From Verrucomicrobiota bacterium (lineage in GTDB: Bacteria; Verrucomicrobiota; Verrucomicrobiia; Limisphaerales; DSYF01), in the NCBI GenBank assembly GCA_025457615.1, contig JALOTZ010000010.1, forward strand, positions 1 through 64,000: a stretch of 64,000 nt of DNA, given 5' to 3'. The notes below the pieces were generated by a model. It had not been told where the DNA came from and did no database searches. It saw nothing but the letters and a program-made list of their open reading frames with translations. A program made the position numbers and the translations under genes. Of this stretch, positions 36,113 through 44,476 are shown one piece after another. Positions within the stretch are counted from its first letter, which is position 1. The number at the start of each line of letters is the position of its first letter.

Positions 36113-36547
36113 GTGTTCCGGCACCTGCTCACCAGACTCCGATCGGCTTGGACCGGCCCCGCACAACCCGAGCATCTCCGCCGCGGCCAACTGGGCGAAC
36201 AGGCCGCCCGCCGCCATCTCCAGCGTCAGGGACTGAAGTTCCTCACCGCCAACTTCAAGTCTAAACGCGGCGAAATCGATTTGGTCTTCCAGGACGACGA
36301 CTGCCTGGTGTTCGTCGAGGTCAAGGCGCGGTCCTCGGAGCTCTGGACCCGCCCCGCCGCCGCCGTGAACGCCCGCAAACGCCGCCGCCTGACGCTGACC
36401 GCGCTGGACTACCTGCGCCAGATCAGGCATCCACCGGTGAAAACCCGATTCGACATCGTCGAAGTGCTGCTCTCGGATGGCACCGTCCAGGAAGTGCGCC
36501 ACCTGCCCAACACGTTCCCCATGGAAGCGCCGTACCGGTACGTTTAG
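36113..36547 (+). CDS. YraN/UPF0102 family endonuclease-like protein
   Basis: The 144-residue protein starts at GTG 36113. The family core is complete: 'RRGQLGEQAARRHLQRQGLKFLTANFKSKRGEIDLVFQDDDCLVFVEVKARSSE'-type order, with 'GEIDLV' and 'FVEVKAR' forming the restriction-endonuclease-like (Holliday junction resolvase-type) site. Its cellular role is not settled. It lies in an apparent operon with rnhB. Confidence 0.88.
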   Translation: MFRHLLTRLRSAWTGPAQPEHLRRGQLGEQAARRHLQRQGLKFLTANFKSKRGEIDLVFQDDDCLVFVEVKARSSELWTRPAAAVNARKRRRLTLTALDYLRQIRHPPVKTRFDIVEVLLSDGTVQEVRHLPNTFPMEAPYRYV

Positions 36548-36692
36548 CGAGGAATGGGACCCCGAGGGGCACAAAGAGAGCGAAGCCTCATTCCGTAGTT
36601 CGGAAGGAGGTGTTCGAGCGGGGGAGCACATGCCTCCGGACTGCGGGGGGCGGGACGCGTGCGCCGCCCAGTTCCTGCGGCCTGGTTCCGGC

Positions 36693-37742
36693 TCAGTGCA
36701 TCACCCCGCCAACCACATCCCGATCCTGGAGGCTCAGTTTGAAGGGTTCCAGCGGCATGGGTTCGTCGTGATCCAGGAATCGCTCGCAAATCGCGAAGAA
36801 ATCGGCGCGCGTTTGCGCCCGCCGGATCTCATGCAGAAACCCGCCCTCGGGATCCACCCCGAGGCCCAGGTAGTTCATGAATCGTTTGAGGTGTTGCACC
36901 TGCGAGCGCTCGCGTGTGTTCGAGTCACAGGTCTCCTCGCAAAGCGCGCGAACGTACGCCAACACGTCATGGCCCCGGGGCAGGAGCACCGGCTCGCCTC
37001 GTCGCCGCAGCCGGATCTGATGGAACAGCCAGGGATTGCGGATGGCGGCGCGCCCGATCATGAGCCCGTGCGCCCCGGTGATGGCCAGCACCTCGTCCGC
37101 CTTCTCGGCCGAATACACGTTCCCGTTGGCCAACACCGGGCACCGCACCGCTTCCACCGCCCGCCGGATGAAATCGTAGTGCACCTCGCTGCGATACATC
37201 TCCCTCACCGTGCGTCCATGCACCGTCAGCAGATCCAGCGAGTGCCGGCCAAACACCCGCAGGAGCTCGTCAAACCCATCCGCCGACTCGAACCCGATGC
37301 GGGTCTTCACCGTGAAAGGAATGTCGAGCGCCTCGCGCAAGGCGCCCAGGATGGCGTCCACACGCGCCGGGTCCCGGAGCAATCCACCCCCGGCGCACTT
37401 CCGATAGACCACGGGGGCCGGGCAGCCGAGGTTCAGGTCCACGGCCGCCACCGGATACTGCCGCAGTTCCTTCGCCGTGCGCACCAATTCCCCCACCTCA
37501 TGTCCAATCATCTGCGCGACAACCGGCCTTCCAGTGGGGTTGTCCACGATGGAGCGAAGGATGTTCTTGTCCAGACGGGACTGGGGATAAACGCGGAAAT
37601 ACTCGGTGAAATAAACGTCCGCCCCCCCGTAACGCGCCGCGAGCCGCCAGAAGGCCCAATCCGTCACCTCCTGCATCGGCGCCAGCGCGAGGATGCCCGG
37701 TTCGCCGGCCAGCAAGGTTCTGAACTGTTCGCGGTAATCCAC
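36693..37742 (-). CDS. tRNA-dihydrouridine synthase family protein
   Basis: A flavin enzyme that reduces uridine in tRNA. With the GTG start 37742 it has 349 residues; a longer frame to 37835 has no family support. FMN barrel motifs: 'ILALAPMQEVTDWAFWRLA', 'VAQMIGHEVGELVRTAKEL' and 'VDLNLGCPAPVVYRKCAGGGLL', where the Cys of 'KCAGGG' is the catalytic acid. Then come 'LLTVHGRTVREMY' and 'PVLANGNVYSAEKADEV'. The C-terminal helical domain is longer than in DusB. The subfamily (DusA, B or C) is not clear. Confidence 0.9.
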   Translation of the reverse strand: MDYREQFRTLLAGEPGILALAPMQEVTDWAFWRLAARYGGADVYFTEYFRVYPQSRLDKNILRSIVDNPTGRPVVAQMIGHEVGELVRTAKELRQYPVAAVDLNLGCPAPVVYRKCAGGGLLRDPARVDAILGALREALDIPFTVKTRIGFESADGFDELLRVFGRHSLDLLTVHGRTVREMYRSEVHYDFIRRAVEAVRCPVLANGNVYSAEKADEVLAITGAHGLMIGRAAIRNPWLFHQIRLRRRGEPVLLPRGHDVLAYVRALCEETCDSNTRERSQVQHLKRFMNYLGLGVDPEGGFLHEIRRAQTRADFFAICERFLDHDEPMPLEPFKLSLQDRDVVGGVMH

Positions 37743-37897
37743 AGCCGGGATAGTGAACCACAACCCACCCGGATGGACACGGACAAAGTGCCGTCGGTCG
37801 GGGTCGCACCTGTGGTCCCGGGTGCACTTCGGCATCGCGCCGAACTGCTGGAGCCCCTTTGCCGGAAACCGGGGGGCCGCCTGTCAGGCGGATGCAG

Positions 37898-38773
37898 TCA
37901 GACGCTGCCTCCGCCCTGCCCTCGCACAAACTGCGGATGCCGCCGCAACCTGTCGCGGCTTGGCAGGGAGAGAGGCGACACCCTCCAACGTGGCTGCCAA
38001 AGGGGCTCGGCACTGTGGGATCGCAACGCCCGATCAAGCCAGTCGCGGCCCAGCGGCTCCTCGATCAGATCAAGCGTGTTGGCGGCCAGGGTCGTTTCCT
38101 CCTTCTCCCCGGTGGCGCGCCCCACACCGACATAGAACCCGGCCAGCAGCAGCGTGACACGCAGGATGGTGCTCCGCGAATAGGTTGGCAGCGCACAGGG
38201 TCGTTGCGGATCGAGGCATCGATACAACCGCTCGAACAACGGCAAGGTCCACATGGCGGCGTTGCGCATGGGCGAGTAGGCGTCGTACATAATCGCATGC
38301 GGCGCGGGCAGCGACTTGGAGTCTCGGGTGAGCAGCATCGGAAAGTCTCCCAAGTGCACCTCCCACTCCACTTCCAGTCGCCCCAGGCGGAACGCCTGCC
38401 GCTTGGCGCCGCCCGCCATCCAGGCCGCCGTCTCCTCCAACCCGCCGAAATACCCCAGTTCGCGGGCATGGGCCACGGCGAACTGGAGCGGCGCAAGGGT
38501 TTCATCGAAGCTGACCACGCGAAGCTGGCGGGGAATGTCCCGCAAGGCGGCCAGCGCCGTCAACACGTTGCCTCCCGCGCCCAACCCCACGTCCCATAAC
38601 ACGAATTCGCCGGCGCAGGCGGTCAGACGCTGCGGCAGCCGAAGTTGCCGGACATAGAGCGCCTCCGCCTCGGCGGCTGGACCGATCACCGGATGAAACG
38701 TCTCGCCGCGCGCGATCGAGCGCACGCTGGTGACGCCATTGGCGAGTCTGACAAGCTGATACTCGGCGGCCAT
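37898..38773 (-). CDS. MnmD-like tRNA methyltransferase
   Basis: The protein has 291 residues from ATG 38773 (MAAEYQLVRLANG). It has the MnmC methyltransferase-domain core: 'FVLWDVGLGAGGNVLTALAAL' (SAM motif), 'VVSFDETLAPLQFA', then 'HAIMYDAYSPMRNAAMWTLPLF' with the family 'D-[AP]-[FY]-[SA]-P' signature, and 'PTYSRSTILRVTLLLAGFYVGVGRATGEKEETTLA'. Such enzymes methylate aminomethyl-uridine at the wobble position. The FAD-dependent half of E. coli MnmC is absent. It lies upstream of the dihydrouridine synthase on the same strand, another tRNA-modifying gene. Confidence 0.8.
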   Translation of the reverse strand: MAAEYQLVRLANGVTSVRSIARGETFHPVIGPAAEAEALYVRQLRLPQRLTACAGEFVLWDVGLGAGGNVLTALAALRDIPRQLRVVSFDETLAPLQFAVAHARELGYFGGLEETAAWMAGGAKRQAFRLGRLEVEWEVHLGDFPMLLTRDSKSLPAPHAIMYDAYSPMRNAAMWTLPLFERLYRCLDPQRPCALPTYSRSTILRVTLLLAGFYVGVGRATGEKEETTLAANTLDLIEEPLGRDWLDRALRSHSAEPLWQPRWRVSPLSLPSRDRLRRHPQFVRGQGGGSV

Positions 38774-38857
38774 GGGGAATTCAGGCAAAGCAATCGAACC
38801 ACTTCCCTTGCACGCCGCAGTCCCCGCGCCGGACCACGCTTGGGCGCTCCGCACCAA

Positions 38858-38884
38858 CTTCGTGGCCTTCGTGACCTTCGTGGT
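38858..38884. repeat. Three tandem nonamers
   Basis: CTTCGTGGC CTTCGTGAC and a third unit CTTCGTGGT run without gaps. The array lies in the 133-base gap between the aminotransferase stop and the MnmD-like start, where no gene is visible. Confidence 0.85.
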
Positions 38885-38906
38885 TGAAAAACCTGAGCGC
38901 GCCGGC

Positions 38907-39995
38907 CTAAAGCTGGCCCAAGGCCTTGTCCAACGTCGCGAAGAGCTGCCTCATCGTCGCCTCGGTCTCGTCACCCATGTTGGACAGGCGGAAGGTCGTG
39001 CCCTTGATCTTCCCGTAGCCACCGTCGATGAGAATGCCCTGGTCCTTCACCAGCTTCTGCAGCTTGGGCACGTCCACCGTCCGTCCACCCGGCCTCGCCC
39101 CGTTGCTCACACAGGTCAGCGTGCGCGACTCGAATCCCGGCTCCGGAAACAGCTTGAAGCCCTGGCCCGCCGCCCAGTCCCGCGTCATCCCGGACAACTG
39201 TTCGTGCCGCGCAAACCGCGCGTCGAGCCCCTCCGCGAAGATGTCCTCCAGCTTGGACTGGAGCGCATAGACATGCCCGATGCTCGGCGTGCTGGGCGTC
39301 ATGTGGCCCTCGGCGTTCTTCTGGAACTCGACGAAGTCAAAGTAATACCCGCGATCCTTCACGGTCGCCGCCTTGCCCAGCGCCGCCTGGGAGCAGACAA
39401 ACACCGCCAGGCCCGGCGGCAACGCCAAAGCCTTCTGAGTCCCGGCCAGCAGGACATCGATGCCCAGCTTGTCGAACTCGATCCTGACCGCCGACATCGA
39501 GCTGACCGCGTCCACGATGAACATCACGTCCGGATACTTCCGCTTGAGCGCGGCAATCTCGGCCAGCGGACTCATGACGCCCGTCGAGGTTTCATTGTGG
39601 ATGAGCGTGAGGGCATCGAACTGGCCCGTGGCCAGCTTCTTGTCCACGGCCTCGGCGCGGATGGGCGACCCCCACTCCACCTGCAAGGCCTCCGCATCCT
39701 TGCCGCAGCGCTTGGACACATCGAACCACTTGTCCGAGAAGGCGCCGCACATGCAGTTGAGCACCTTTTTCGTCACCAGGTTGCGGATGGCCCCTTCCAT
39801 GACACCCCAAGCCGAGGAGGTGGAGAGAAAGACCAGCTCCCGGGTGTGGAGCAGTTGCTGAAGTTGTGGTTGGATCGCGGCGTAGAGGTCTTTGAACCCC
39901 TGTCCGCGATGCCCGATCATGGGTGAACGAAACGCCTGGAAGGTTTTCTCGCTCACCTCGACCGGCCCGGGAATGTGCAGTTTAACGTGTGCCAT
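38907..39995 (-). CDS. Class V aminotransferase (alanine-glyoxylate / serine type)
   Basis: The 362-residue PLP enzyme begins 'LHIPGPVEVSEKTFQAFRSPMIGHRG', typical of alanine-glyoxylate and serine-pyruvate transaminases. 'LIHNETSTGVMSPLAEIAAL' and 'FIVDAVSSMSA' bind the cofactor ring (Asp). The Schiff-base lysine is in 'LLAGTQKALALPPGLAVF' near residue 187. The C-terminal domain has 'LIDGGYGKIKGTTFRLSNMGD'. It could make glycine or serine for one-carbon metabolism, but its amino donor is not known. A palindrome sits over the likely -10 region just upstream. Confidence 0.85.
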   Translation of the reverse strand: MAHVKLHIPGPVEVSEKTFQAFRSPMIGHRGQGFKDLYAAIQPQLQQLLHTRELVFLSTSSAWGVMEGAIRNLVTKKVLNCMCGAFSDKWFDVSKRCGKDAEALQVEWGSPIRAEAVDKKLATGQFDALTLIHNETSTGVMSPLAEIAALKRKYPDVMFIVDAVSSMSAVRIEFDKLGIDVLLAGTQKALALPPGLAVFVCSQAALGKAATVKDRGYYFDFVEFQKNAEGHMTPSTPSIGHVYALQSKLEDIFAEGLDARFARHEQLSGMTRDWAAGQGFKLFPEPGFESRTLTCVSNGARPGGRTVDVPKLQKLVKDQGILIDGGYGKIKGTTFRLSNMGDETEATMRQLFATLDKALGQL

Positions 39996-40004
39996 AAATC
40001 ACTT

Positions 40005-40040
40005 CGTGAAAACTTTCACGAGCCCACCCCCTCTTGGCAA
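40005..40040 (-). promoter_or_regulatory. Possible promoter and palindromic operator of the aminotransferase
   Basis: CGTGAAA, two bases, TTTCACG (40005-40020) is a perfect 7-base-arm palindrome. On the minus strand TTGCCA (40040-40035) and GAAAGT (40017-40012) are 17 bases apart, so the palindrome would cover the -10 box. This is a candidate operator; no binding protein is identified. Confidence 0.4.
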
Positions 40041-40070
40041 GGGAAGTTTTTGCGCGCAGACCGTGGCCTC

Positions 40071-40296
40071 CAGCCATTCTCAGCTTGGATCGCGGATCGG
40101 TCCACCCTCTCCCTCCTAGCTGGCAGGGCGGACGCGGAAGGCGGGCGACCCGCCGCCGCTGCGGCTCACGGAGCCGCGCTCCAACCACGGACCGCGGGTC
40201 CACGACCCGCAGCAGCCACGCTGCTCCCGACGCCCACGACCAGATCCCAGACCACCGGCACCGGTGCCGCCTGGCGGACCAGAATGAGAAGGGCTG
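40071..40296. mobile_element. 226-base MITE-like element with an 81-base GC-rich core
   Basis: The ends CAGCCATTCTCA (40071-40082) and TGAGAAGGGCTG (40285-40296) are inverted repeats with one mismatch. The core 40147-40227 is about 90% identical by hand count to 56376-56456 and contains palindromes such as GGACCGCGGGTCC. No ORF of its own is seen; an open frame through it toward prs is fortuitous. Confidence 0.75.
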
Positions 40297-40405
40297 TGGC
40301 GTCATATTGCTCTTGCCGCAGGAGCAAGGGTTGGTAGCATCGCGCCCTCTGAGAGCCACCGGGGTAGATGGCTTTTCCCTTGGATCCGTTAATTGTGACG
40401 AACCC

Positions 40406-41350
40406 GTGAAGATCTTCAGCGGCACTGCCAACGAGCCCCTCGCCCGGGCCATCTGCACCTACATCGGTATCGAACTGGGCCGACGCACCATCGAGCCCTT
40501 TCCCGACGGCGAAACCTTCGTGAAGATCGACGAGAACGTGCGCGGGGAGGACGTGTTCGTGGTCCAGCCCACGTCGCCCCCCACGAACCACAATTTGATG
40601 GAGCTGTTCATCATGATCGATGCCTTGCGCCGGGCGAGCGCCAAACGCATCACCGCCGTGCTGCCGTTCTACGGCTATGCGCGGCAGGATCGCAAGGACC
40701 AGCCCCGCGTCCCCATCACCGCCAAGCTGATCGCCAACCTCCTGGTGGCGGCCGGCGCGAACCGGGTTCTGACCATGGACCTGCACGCCCAGCAGATTCA
40801 GGGCTTCTTCGATATCCCGGTCGATCACCTCTACGCGGCCCCGGTCATCTACCAGTATATCAAGAGCAAGAAGCTCAAGGACCTGTGTGTGGTCAGTCCC
40901 GACGTGGGCGGTCTGAAGATGGCCCATGCCTACTCGCAGGTGCTGGATTCCGGCCTGGCCATCGTTGCCAAGCAACGCAAGAGCGCCACCGAGGTGGAAT
41001 CCATGGCCCTCATCGGCGAGGTGAAGGGCAAGAACTGTCTGCTGGTGGATGACCTCACCGAAACCTGCGGCACCCTGTCCACCGCCGCCGCCCTCCTGAA
41101 ACAAAAGGGGGCCCGGAAGATTCTGGCCTGCGTTTCCCACGCCATCCTGGGCGATATCGGGCTGCAAAGACTGCGAAAATCGGTGATTGACGAACTGATC
41201 ACGACTGATACGGTGTCACGCCCCGCTTTTCGCGGGGTGAACATTACCACATTGACTGTGGCGGGGCTCTTGGGCGAGGCCATCAAGCGTATTCACAGCA
41301 ATCAGTCTGTGAACTCGCTGTTTGCGTTCAAGGGCGCGCGGACCAGTTAG
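40406..41350 (+). CDS. prs: Ribose-phosphate pyrophosphokinase
   Basis: PRPP synthetase makes phosphoribosyl pyrophosphate. The 314 residues start at GTG 40406 (MKIFSGTANEPLARAICTYIG). Family parts: 'FPDGETFVKIDENVRGEDVFVVQPT', 'FYGYARQDRKDQPRVPITAKL', 'DLHAQQIQGFFDIPVDHLYA' (Mg2+/ATP loop), 'VVSPDVGGLKMAHAYSQ' and the PRPP loop 'LLVDDLTETCGTLSTAA'. It heads the prs-rplY-pth-rpsF-ssb-rplI run. The preceding 109 bases have no clear sigma-70 promoter. Confidence 0.95.
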   Translation: MKIFSGTANEPLARAICTYIGIELGRRTIEPFPDGETFVKIDENVRGEDVFVVQPTSPPTNHNLMELFIMIDALRRASAKRITAVLPFYGYARQDRKDQPRVPITAKLIANLLVAAGANRVLTMDLHAQQIQGFFDIPVDHLYAAPVIYQYIKSKKLKDLCVVSPDVGGLKMAHAYSQVLDSGLAIVAKQRKSATEVESMALIGEVKGKNCLLVDDLTETCGTLSTAAALLKQKGARKILACVSHAILGDIGLQRLRKSVIDELITTDTVSRPAFRGVNITTLTVAGLLGEAIKRIHSNQSVNSLFAFKGARTS

Positions 41351-41389
41351 TCCGCGGGATGGCCCGAATGGAACTAGGAATTGACGCGC

Positions 41390-42145
41390 ATGAAATCGGT
41401 ATCATTGAAGGTGTATCCCCGCGCCGCCAGACGGCGCAACGCCCTGCGTCCCCTGCGGGATGCGGGACGCATTCCCGCCGTGATCTATGGGACGGGCCAA
41501 CAGCCCGAATCCCTGGAGATCAAGGCGAAGGACCTGGACACGGCGCTGCACGAGCACGTTTCGGAAACGCTGCTGGTGGATTTGACCGTGGAAAGTGACG
41601 CGCGTCCGCAGCGTCTGGCGTTGGTGCAGGAAGTCCAGCATCACCCCCTCAGCCGCAAGGTCCTGCATGTGGATTTTCGCGAAGTTTCGGCCGACAAACC
41701 CGTGACCGTCTCGATCCCGGTGGAAGCGACCGGCGAACCGGTGGGCGTCAAGACCGGCGGCGGGGTGCTGGAGCATGTGCTTTACAAGGTCAAGGTGCGG
41801 GCTCTGCCCAGGGACCTGCCCGAGGCGCTCGTGGTGGATGTGTCGCACTTGGAGGTCGGCCGGTCCATCCATCTGGGCGAACTGCAAGCCCCTCCCGGCT
41901 GTGAACTCATCGGGCACAAGGAACTGGTCGTCCTCGCCTGCGCCATCCCGCGCGCGGAGGCCGAACCGACCGAAGCCGAGGCTGCCGCTGCTCCTACCGC
42001 CGGCGACGTGGAGATGATCAAGGAAAAGAAGGAAGCCGGCGAAGGCGAAGCGCCTGCCGCCAAAGAGGGCGAAAAGAAGCCCAAGGAAGCAGAGAAGAAA
42101 CCCAAGGAAGGCGAAAAGAAGCCGAAGGAAGGCGAAAAGAAATAG
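41390..42145 (+). CDS. rplY: 50S ribosomal protein L25/Ctc with Lys/Glu-rich tail
   Basis: The protein has 251 residues from ATG 41390, with AGGA 12 bases upstream. The N-terminal L25 domain binds 5S rRNA ('RDAGRIPAVIYGTGQQPESLEIKAKDL', 'HHPLSRKVLHVDFREV'). The TL5 domain follows ('TGEPVGVKTGGGVLEHVLYKVKVRALPRDLPE'). From about residue 200 there is an Ala/Glu/Pro tail and four copies of a KEGEKKP-like heptapeptide. Such charged tails are variable and may be disordered. It lies 40 bases after prs, in the common prs-ctc-pth order. Confidence 0.92.
   Translation: MKSVSLKVYPRAARRRNALRPLRDAGRIPAVIYGTGQQPESLEIKAKDLDTALHEHVSETLLVDLTVESDARPQRLALVQEVQHHPLSRKVLHVDFREVSADKPVTVSIPVEATGEPVGVKTGGGVLEHVLYKVKVRALPRDLPEALVVDVSHLEVGRSIHLGELQAPPGCELIGHKELVVLACAIPRAEAEPTEAEAAAAPTAGDVEMIKEKKEAGEGEAPAAKEGEKKPKEAEKKPKEGEKKPKEGEKK
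42058..42142 (+). repeat. In-frame 21-base repeats coding the L25 tail
   Basis: About four 21-base units each code for seven residues like KEGEKKP. The variation in the third unit (KEAEKKP) suggests unequal recombination within a coding repeat. Confidence 0.85.
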
Positions 42146-42196
42146 TGGCCGGCCGCCAGCCGGTCCAGGGTGCCCCAGCGTGGGAGCGGATGATTC

Positions 42197-42805
42197 ATGG
42201 ACTCCGTTCATCTCATCATCGGGTTGGGCAACCCCGGCGCGAAATATGCCAGGACGCGCCACAATATCGGGTTTTTGTCGGTCGAGGCGTTGGCTGCCCG
42301 CTGGGCCGCCTCCTGGCGGGAAGAACGAACGTTTGAGGCGAGACTGGCCGGGGCGTCCGTGGGTGGACAACGAGTGCTCCTGTGCGAGCCGTTGACCTTC
42401 ATGAATGCCAGCGGTGCGGCAGTTCGAGCGGTGGCCGATTTTCACCGGGTGCCGGTCGAGCGTCTGCTGGTGTTGATGGACGATGCGGACCTGCCCCTGG
42501 GCGAGATTCGCTTGCGGCCCTCCGGCGGGACCGGTGGGCACCACGGACTCGAGTCCGTGGAACAGTATTTGGGCACCCGTGAGTACGCCCGGCTGCGTCT
42601 GGGGATTGGCCGGGGGCCGGGACTGAGGGAGATCACGGGCCATGTGCTCGGGCGGTTTGGGTCGGAAGAAAAGCCGTTGCTGGAAGCGGTGCTCCAGCGG
42701 GCAGCGAACCAGGTGGTCTGCTGGCTCCAGGCCGGCGTCCAAAAGGCGATGAACGATTTTAACGGGAGGGTGGACCTTCCCGAAACCAAAGGAACAAGTC
42801 AGTGA
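42197..42805 (+). CDS. pth: Peptidyl-tRNA hydrolase
   Basis: Pth releases peptides from stalled peptidyl-tRNA. The 202 residues show 'IIGLGNPGAKYARTRHNIGF', with the conserved Asn12 and catalytic His22. 'CEPLTFMNASG' and 'VLMDDADLPLGEIRLRPSGGTGGHHGLESV' (with the Asp of the catalytic network) follow. The C-terminus is slightly longer than E. coli Pth (194). The rpsF start overlaps its stop by 4 bases. Confidence 0.96.
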   Translation: MDSVHLIIGLGNPGAKYARTRHNIGFLSVEALAARWAASWREERTFEARLAGASVGGQRVLLCEPLTFMNASGAAVRAVADFHRVPVERLLVLMDDADLPLGEIRLRPSGGTGGHHGLESVEQYLGTREYARLRLGIGRGPGLREITGHVLGRFGSEEKPLLEAVLQRAANQVVCWLQAGVQKAMNDFNGRVDLPETKGTSQ

Positions 42806-43116
42806 GAAAGTACGAAGGTTTGTTTATCCTGAACACGGCCGGACGCGAGGAAGGCCTCAAGGAAACCATTGACCGGCTCAGCACCGAGATCACCAAGCTC
42901 GGAGCGAAAATCGAGACGGTGCAGCGCATGGAAAAGAAGGCCTTTGCGCGCGTGGCGGACAAGCGGTCCAAGGAGGGATACTACGTCAACTTCATTCTCG
43001 AAGCCGAGCCCGCCACGGCGGCAAAGCTCAGTCACCACTTTGACCTGGACGAAGACGTGTTCCGCCTGCTGATCACCACCCAGGCCCCCGCCCCGGCGGC
43101 CACCAAGGCGGCCTAG
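42802..43116 (+). CDS. rpsF: 30S ribosomal protein S6
   Basis: This 104-residue S6 starts at GTG 42802, overlapping the pth stop (GTGA). The fold is recognised by 'KYEGLFILNTAGREEGLKETIDRLSTEI', 'RMEKKAFARVADKRSKEGYYVNFILEAEP' and 'DEDVFRLLITTQ'. The short Ala-rich tail replaces the polyglutamate-accepting C-terminus of E. coli S6. ssb follows. Confidence 0.95.
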   Translation: MRKYEGLFILNTAGREEGLKETIDRLSTEITKLGAKIETVQRMEKKAFARVADKRSKEGYYVNFILEAEPATAAKLSHHFDLDEDVFRLLITTQAPAPAATKAA

Positions 43117-43151
43117 CGCGTGGACAGGCGCTCCACCCAGTCGATTTCACC

Positions 43152-43595
43152 ATGGCAAACTTCAACAAGGTCATCTTGATGGGCAACCTCACCCGGGACC
43201 CGGAATTGCGTTACACGCCCAAAGGCACCGCTATTGCGCGGCTGGGCGTCGCGATCAACCGGCGTTGGACCAGTGAGGGGGGAGAACAGCGCGAGGAAAC
43301 CACGTTCGTGGACGTGGACGCCTTCGGCAAGCAGGCGGAAACCCTCGGGCAGTACATGAAGAAGGGTCGCCCGATCTTCATCGAGGGACGCCTGCGCCTG
43401 GATTCCTGGGAAGACAAGCAAACCGGGGCGAAGCGCAGCAAGCTGGGCGTGGTCCTGGAAACCTTCCAGTTTCTCGGCTCGGGGTCCGGACGTCCGGGAG
43501 AAGCCGTCGAAGGCCCCGCTGCAGCGCCGCGCGCCGCGGCCGCACCGGAACCCGCCGATGCACCGCCTCCAGAGGAGGACGACGTGCCGTTTTGA
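43152..43595 (+). CDS. ssb: Single-stranded DNA-binding protein
   Basis: The 147-residue SSB shows the OB fold: 'MANFNKVILMGNLTRDPELRYTPKGTAIARLGVAINRRW', 'FVDVDAFGKQAETLGQYMKKGRPIFIEGRLRLDSWED' and 'GAKRSKLGVVLETFQFLG'. It then has a Pro/Ala-rich linker and the acidic tip 'EEDDVPF', which recruits replication and repair proteins. It is co-transcribed with rpsF and rplI. Confidence 0.96.
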   Translation: MANFNKVILMGNLTRDPELRYTPKGTAIARLGVAINRRWTSEGGEQREETTFVDVDAFGKQAETLGQYMKKGRPIFIEGRLRLDSWEDKQTGAKRSKLGVVLETFQFLGSGSGRPGEAVEGPAAAPRAAAAPEPADAPPPEEDDVPF

Positions 43596-43646
43596 AGTCC
43601 TCCGTTCCATCGGAGGTCCAATCCACCCTTTAGAAAGAGTCTCATT

Positions 43647-44282
43647 ATGCCAAAGACCCATGTCATCCTGACCAGCAACATCATCGGGCTGGGAGCCGAA
43701 TCCGACCAGGTGAGCGTAGCCGCCGGCTATGCGCGCAACTACCTCATTCCGGAGGGACTGGCGATTCCCCTGACGGCCGCCAACAAACGCCGCCTCGAAG
43801 TGCTCCGCCAGCGCCGCGCCGAGCGCGAGGCGCACGAGCTCAATACCATGACCGAACTGGCCAGGAGCCTGGAGAAGCTGGTGCTGGTCATCAAGGTCAA
43901 GACTGGTGACGACGGCAAGATGTTCGGCAGCATCACCAGCGGGGCCATCGCGGACGAGTTGAAGCACCAGTTCGATATCCGCCTGGACAAACGGAAGATC
44001 CAACTGGCGGAACCCATCAAGAGCGTGGGCGAGCACGAGGTGGCGATGAACCTCCACCAGGATGTGAAGGGCACCCTCAAGCTGCGGGTGGAAAGCACCA
44101 CCCCGCCGCCGCTCCCGGAAGAGGCCAGCCCCGAAACCAGGACGGAGGGCAAAACCGACAGGCGCGGGCGCCGTCCGCGTGTTGAGGAGGCCCCCGGGGC
44201 CAAACATGCCGCCGAGAAGACGGCGGCCAGGGCATCTGCCGAGAAACCCTCCGGCAAAGGCGGCTCCCGCAAAGCCGAGTAG
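43647..44282 (+). CDS. rplI: 50S ribosomal protein L9 with extended C-terminus
   Basis: The 211-residue L9 has 'HVILTSNIIGLGAESDQVSVAAGYARNYLIPEGLA' (N-domain), a connecting helix, and a C-domain 'DDGKMFGSITSGAIADELKHQFDIRLDKRKIQL'. Residues about 150-211 are an extra Lys/Ala/Glu-rich tail, longer than the roughly 150-residue family norm. The usual order is rpsF-ssb-rpsR-rplI, but here no S18 gene lies between ssb and rplI. Confidence 0.93.
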   Translation: MPKTHVILTSNIIGLGAESDQVSVAAGYARNYLIPEGLAIPLTAANKRRLEVLRQRRAEREAHELNTMTELARSLEKLVLVIKVKTGDDGKMFGSITSGAIADELKHQFDIRLDKRKIQLAEPIKSVGEHEVAMNLHQDVKGTLKLRVESTTPPPLPEEASPETRTEGKTDRRGRRPRVEEAPGAKHAAEKTAARASAEKPSGKGGSRKAE

Positions 44283-44304
44283 TCCAAACCAGCATTGTTT
44301 TAGC

Positions 44305-44336
44305 GCAGGGCAGGCCACGCGGCCTGCCCTGCCTGC
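44305..44336 (+). terminator. Terminator after rplI
   Basis: GCAGGGCAGGCC (44305-44316) and GGCCTGCCCTGC (44321-44332) form a perfect 12-base-pair stem with a 4-base loop. The following T run is short, so termination may be partial or may need help. It lies 23 bases after the rplI stop. Confidence 0.65.
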
Positions 44337-44433
44337 TTTGGCGACGCCTGGAGTTCCACGGGAAAGCGGTGTTCAGGCCGTTCGCAACTCGCCTCGCGCC
44401 ACGCTGGCCCCGTCGAACTGGCCCGTTTAAGCT

Positions 44434-44461
44434 TTGACAAGCCGAAGTGCCCGCATAAAGT
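44434..44461 (+). promoter_or_regulatory. tRNA-Ala promoter
   Basis: TTGACA (44434-44439), a full consensus -35 box, and TAAAGT (44456-44461) are 16 bases apart. Transcription would start about 9 bases before the mature tRNA. Confidence 0.75.
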
Positions 44462-44476
44462 GTCGCCCATCTGGAT

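Noticed and set aside
40034-40405. Upstream extension of prs by 124 codons
   Set aside because: It reads through the MITE-like element; the GTG at 40406 fits the PRPP synthetase N-terminus.
41337-41356. Terminator after prs (CGCGGAC/GTCCGCG hairpin)
   Set aside because: The stem overlaps the stop codon but no T run follows, and rplY continues 33 bases later on the same strand.
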